A DNA stretch of 33,257 nucleotides from Microvirga roseola (GTDB taxonomy: Bacteria > Pseudomonadota > Alphaproteobacteria > Rhizobiales > Beijerinckiaceae), in the NCBI RefSeq assembly GCF_020866965.1, contig NZ_JAJATX010000047.1, forward strand, positions 1 through 33,257, written 5' to 3'. Shown in pieces: positions 32,093-33,257 of the stretch (position 1 is its first letter; every line of letters starts with the position of its first letter). A program made the translations under genes and the position numbers. Below the pieces are notes generated by a model that searched no databases, had not been told where the DNA came from, and saw only the letters and a program-made list of their open reading frames with translations.

Positions 32093-32830
32093 ATGTCTCA
32101 AGTAGTAGCACAGTTGGCTAAGGGCGACCATGCAGCGGCCTGCCTTCAGCCGACAGCAAGGACCGTCCTGTTCTGCAAAAACTCTCTGGTCAGCATCGGC
32201 CTCAAACATATCCTGGCAGATACAACCTTTGTCGTATCCGGAGTTGCATCCGATCCTCCTTCGCTCCAGCACTGCTGCTCAGTTGCGGCGCCTGATCTCT
32301 TCATTGTGGATGGTAGCGACGCCTCTAGCGCGTTGGAGACTATCAGTTATCTGAAAGCCGAGTTTCCTCAGGCACGGGTGGCTGTAATCGGGGAGGGACT
32401 TGACTTGGCCTTTGTGCGCCTCGGATGCGAAGCCGGGGCCGACGGCTTCTGCCTATCAACCAGCGGCCGTGAAGTTCTGATCGGATCCCTTGAATTGATC
32501 CTGCTTGGGGAGGCGGTCGTGCCTTCTGCTTTGGTTCCCGCAATGTTCAAAGGCGTCTCGCGGCGCATCCACTCAGAGCCTCAGCTCGGGTTAGACAGGT
32601 CTGATCCCCGGATCGGAAGGCTCTCAAGCCGCGAGACGGAGATTCTCGGTTGCCTCACGGAAGGTGCGTCCAACAAAGTCATAGCTCGCAAGCTTGATGT
32701 TGCCGAGGCGACTGTAAAAGTCCATGTCAAGGCGATCCTGAGAAAGATCGGTGCGGCCAATCGCACCCAAGCCGCAATGTGGGCGACTGGAAACCTGCCA
32801 ACAGGAGTTGCTGCCTCTCATCCCCATTGA
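32093..32830 (+). CDS. LuxR/NarL-type regulator with a degenerate receiver domain
   Basis: A 245-residue transcription factor. ATG 32093 has GGAGG 8 bases upstream; TTG 32078 is also in frame but lies within the hairpin arm. The C-terminal domain (about 175-235) is a clear LuxR helix-turn-helix: LSSRETEILGCLTEGASNKVIARKLDVAEATVKVHVKAILRKIG. The N-terminal domain resembles a receiver, with strand PDLFIVDGSDA keeping a candidate phospho-aspartate. The acidic pair of true receivers is absent, because the first strand reads TVLFCKNSLVSIGL. It is therefore unlikely to be phosphorylated by the usual metal-dependent route and may respond to another cue or act constitutively. No kinase is nearby. Confidence 0.9.
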   Translation: MSQVVAQLAKGDHAAACLQPTARTVLFCKNSLVSIGLKHILADTTFVVSGVASDPPSLQHCCSVAAPDLFIVDGSDASSALETISYLKAEFPQARVAVIGEGLDLAFVRLGCEAGADGFCLSTSGREVLIGSLELILLGEAVVPSALVPAMFKGVSRRIHSEPQLGLDRSDPRIGRLSSRETEILGCLTEGASNKVIARKLDVAEATVKVHVKAILRKIGAANRTQAAMWATGNLPTGVAASHPH

Positions 32831-33257
32831 AGCTAGTTTTGTTTATAATTAGCCTTTGTCCTCTCCCGCCGTTCATATCGTCCCTTGCCCTGTGCCTCAC
32901 CCGAGGTCTTGTATGGGCGTGGACGCTCCCTCGGACATCGAGGATGCCACTGCTGACTGGGGCTCTCCCACATCGGGTATGGACCATAGTGAATGGTGGC
33001 GCTCTTGAATCGGACGGGCGGCTGCCCACAGCCGTCCGCCAAGGGTTCAAAATGCCACTTGAAACAGATCCACTGTGGTGGGCAAACCAGAAGCCTCTCT
33101 TCAGACCTCGGTTCTTGAAAGCGATGGCCCTTCACTTTTGTCTAGCGGCGGGCACAGCAGAATACGGAGGTGTGGTCATGATGAACCCATCCGAATGCTT
33201 TAACTTGAGTTGTCTAGGCTCAGGACTCGTTGATTGAGGTAGAAGGCCACTGAAGCA
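32831..33257. other. Right edge: no supportable gene
   Basis: Open frames exist on both strands (plus to 33237, minus 32833-33135) but overlap the regulator or each other and show no domain. Repeat copy 3 lies near the end (33212-33240). The plus-strand frame reads into the repeat and stops there, which suggests chance. Confidence 0.5.
33212..33240 (-). repeat. Dispersed repeat, diverged copy 3 (inverted)
   Basis: On the minus strand this stretch reads CCTCAATCAACGAGTCCTGA, then GCCTAG. The last 14 bases match copy 1 at 13 of 14 positions. The part between CCTCA and the core is about 5 bases shorter than in copies 1 and 2. It may be a related but distinct element. Confidence 0.45.

Noticed and set aside
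1..33257. Intact insertion sequence, CRISPR array, tRNA or rRNA
   Set aside because: No transposase frame, regularly spaced repeat array or tRNA-like cloverleaf was recognised. The dispersed repeats occur singly and without transposase genes.

Overview
The window looks like chromosome or large-plasmid DNA from a GC-rich alphaproteobacterium of the order Hyphomicrobiales, with Methylobacteriaceae (Microvirga-like) my best guess. This is inferred from gene content, GC-biased third positions in most genes, a long ExbB with a Pro/Gln-rich N-terminal extension, and the accessory genes present. No rRNA, tRNA, CRISPR array or intact insertion sequence was recognised. Several broken genes and long gene-poor gaps mark it as an accessory region.

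Layout. 1-2300: a chemoreceptor gene (+), then a gene-poor gap. 2303-8963 (-): a six-gene ferric-catecholate uptake operon, read right to left: TonB-dependent outer-membrane receptor, siderophore-interacting flavin reductase, CeuE-like periplasmic binding protein, two permeases, ATPase. 9330-13197 (+), divergent from it: a protein joining a LysR-type DNA-binding domain to a TrpD2/YbiB-like domain, then exbB, exbD and tonB. Together these two operons form a self-contained iron-siderophore import module: receptor, its own energiser, periplasmic and inner-membrane transport, iron release, and a probable unusual regulator. 13229-14810: a small EamA transporter, a cupin protein and a stand-alone receiver protein. 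15210-17482: a secreted serralysin-type RTX metalloprotease and a small protein of unknown function.

17483-18443 holds the tail of a dead aldo/keto reductase gene. 18444-23922 is a catabolic island: a class III CoA-transferase and an HMG-CoA-lyase-type enzyme (-) diverge from a tripartite tricarboxylate transporter tctC-tctB-tctA (+). A 25-bp near-perfect palindrome lies between them. Together they suggest uptake, CoA activation and retro-aldol cleavage of a carboxylic acid such as 3-hydroxy-3-methylglutarate or citramalate. 24194-28264 encodes a 1356-residue GAF-PAS(x6)-GGDEF-EAL cyclic-di-GMP protein. 28441-30295 contains a frameshifted ada gene and a pseudogene of the isocitrate lyase/PEP mutase family. 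The last 3 kb is gene-poor, with a small two-helix membrane protein and a LuxR-type regulator whose receiver domain has lost its acidic pocket.

The strongest candidates for something little described are the LysR-HTH::TrpD2 fusion at the head of the exbBD-tonB operon, the operator-like palindrome at 20670-20694, and a dispersed repeat seen at both ends and in the middle of the window.
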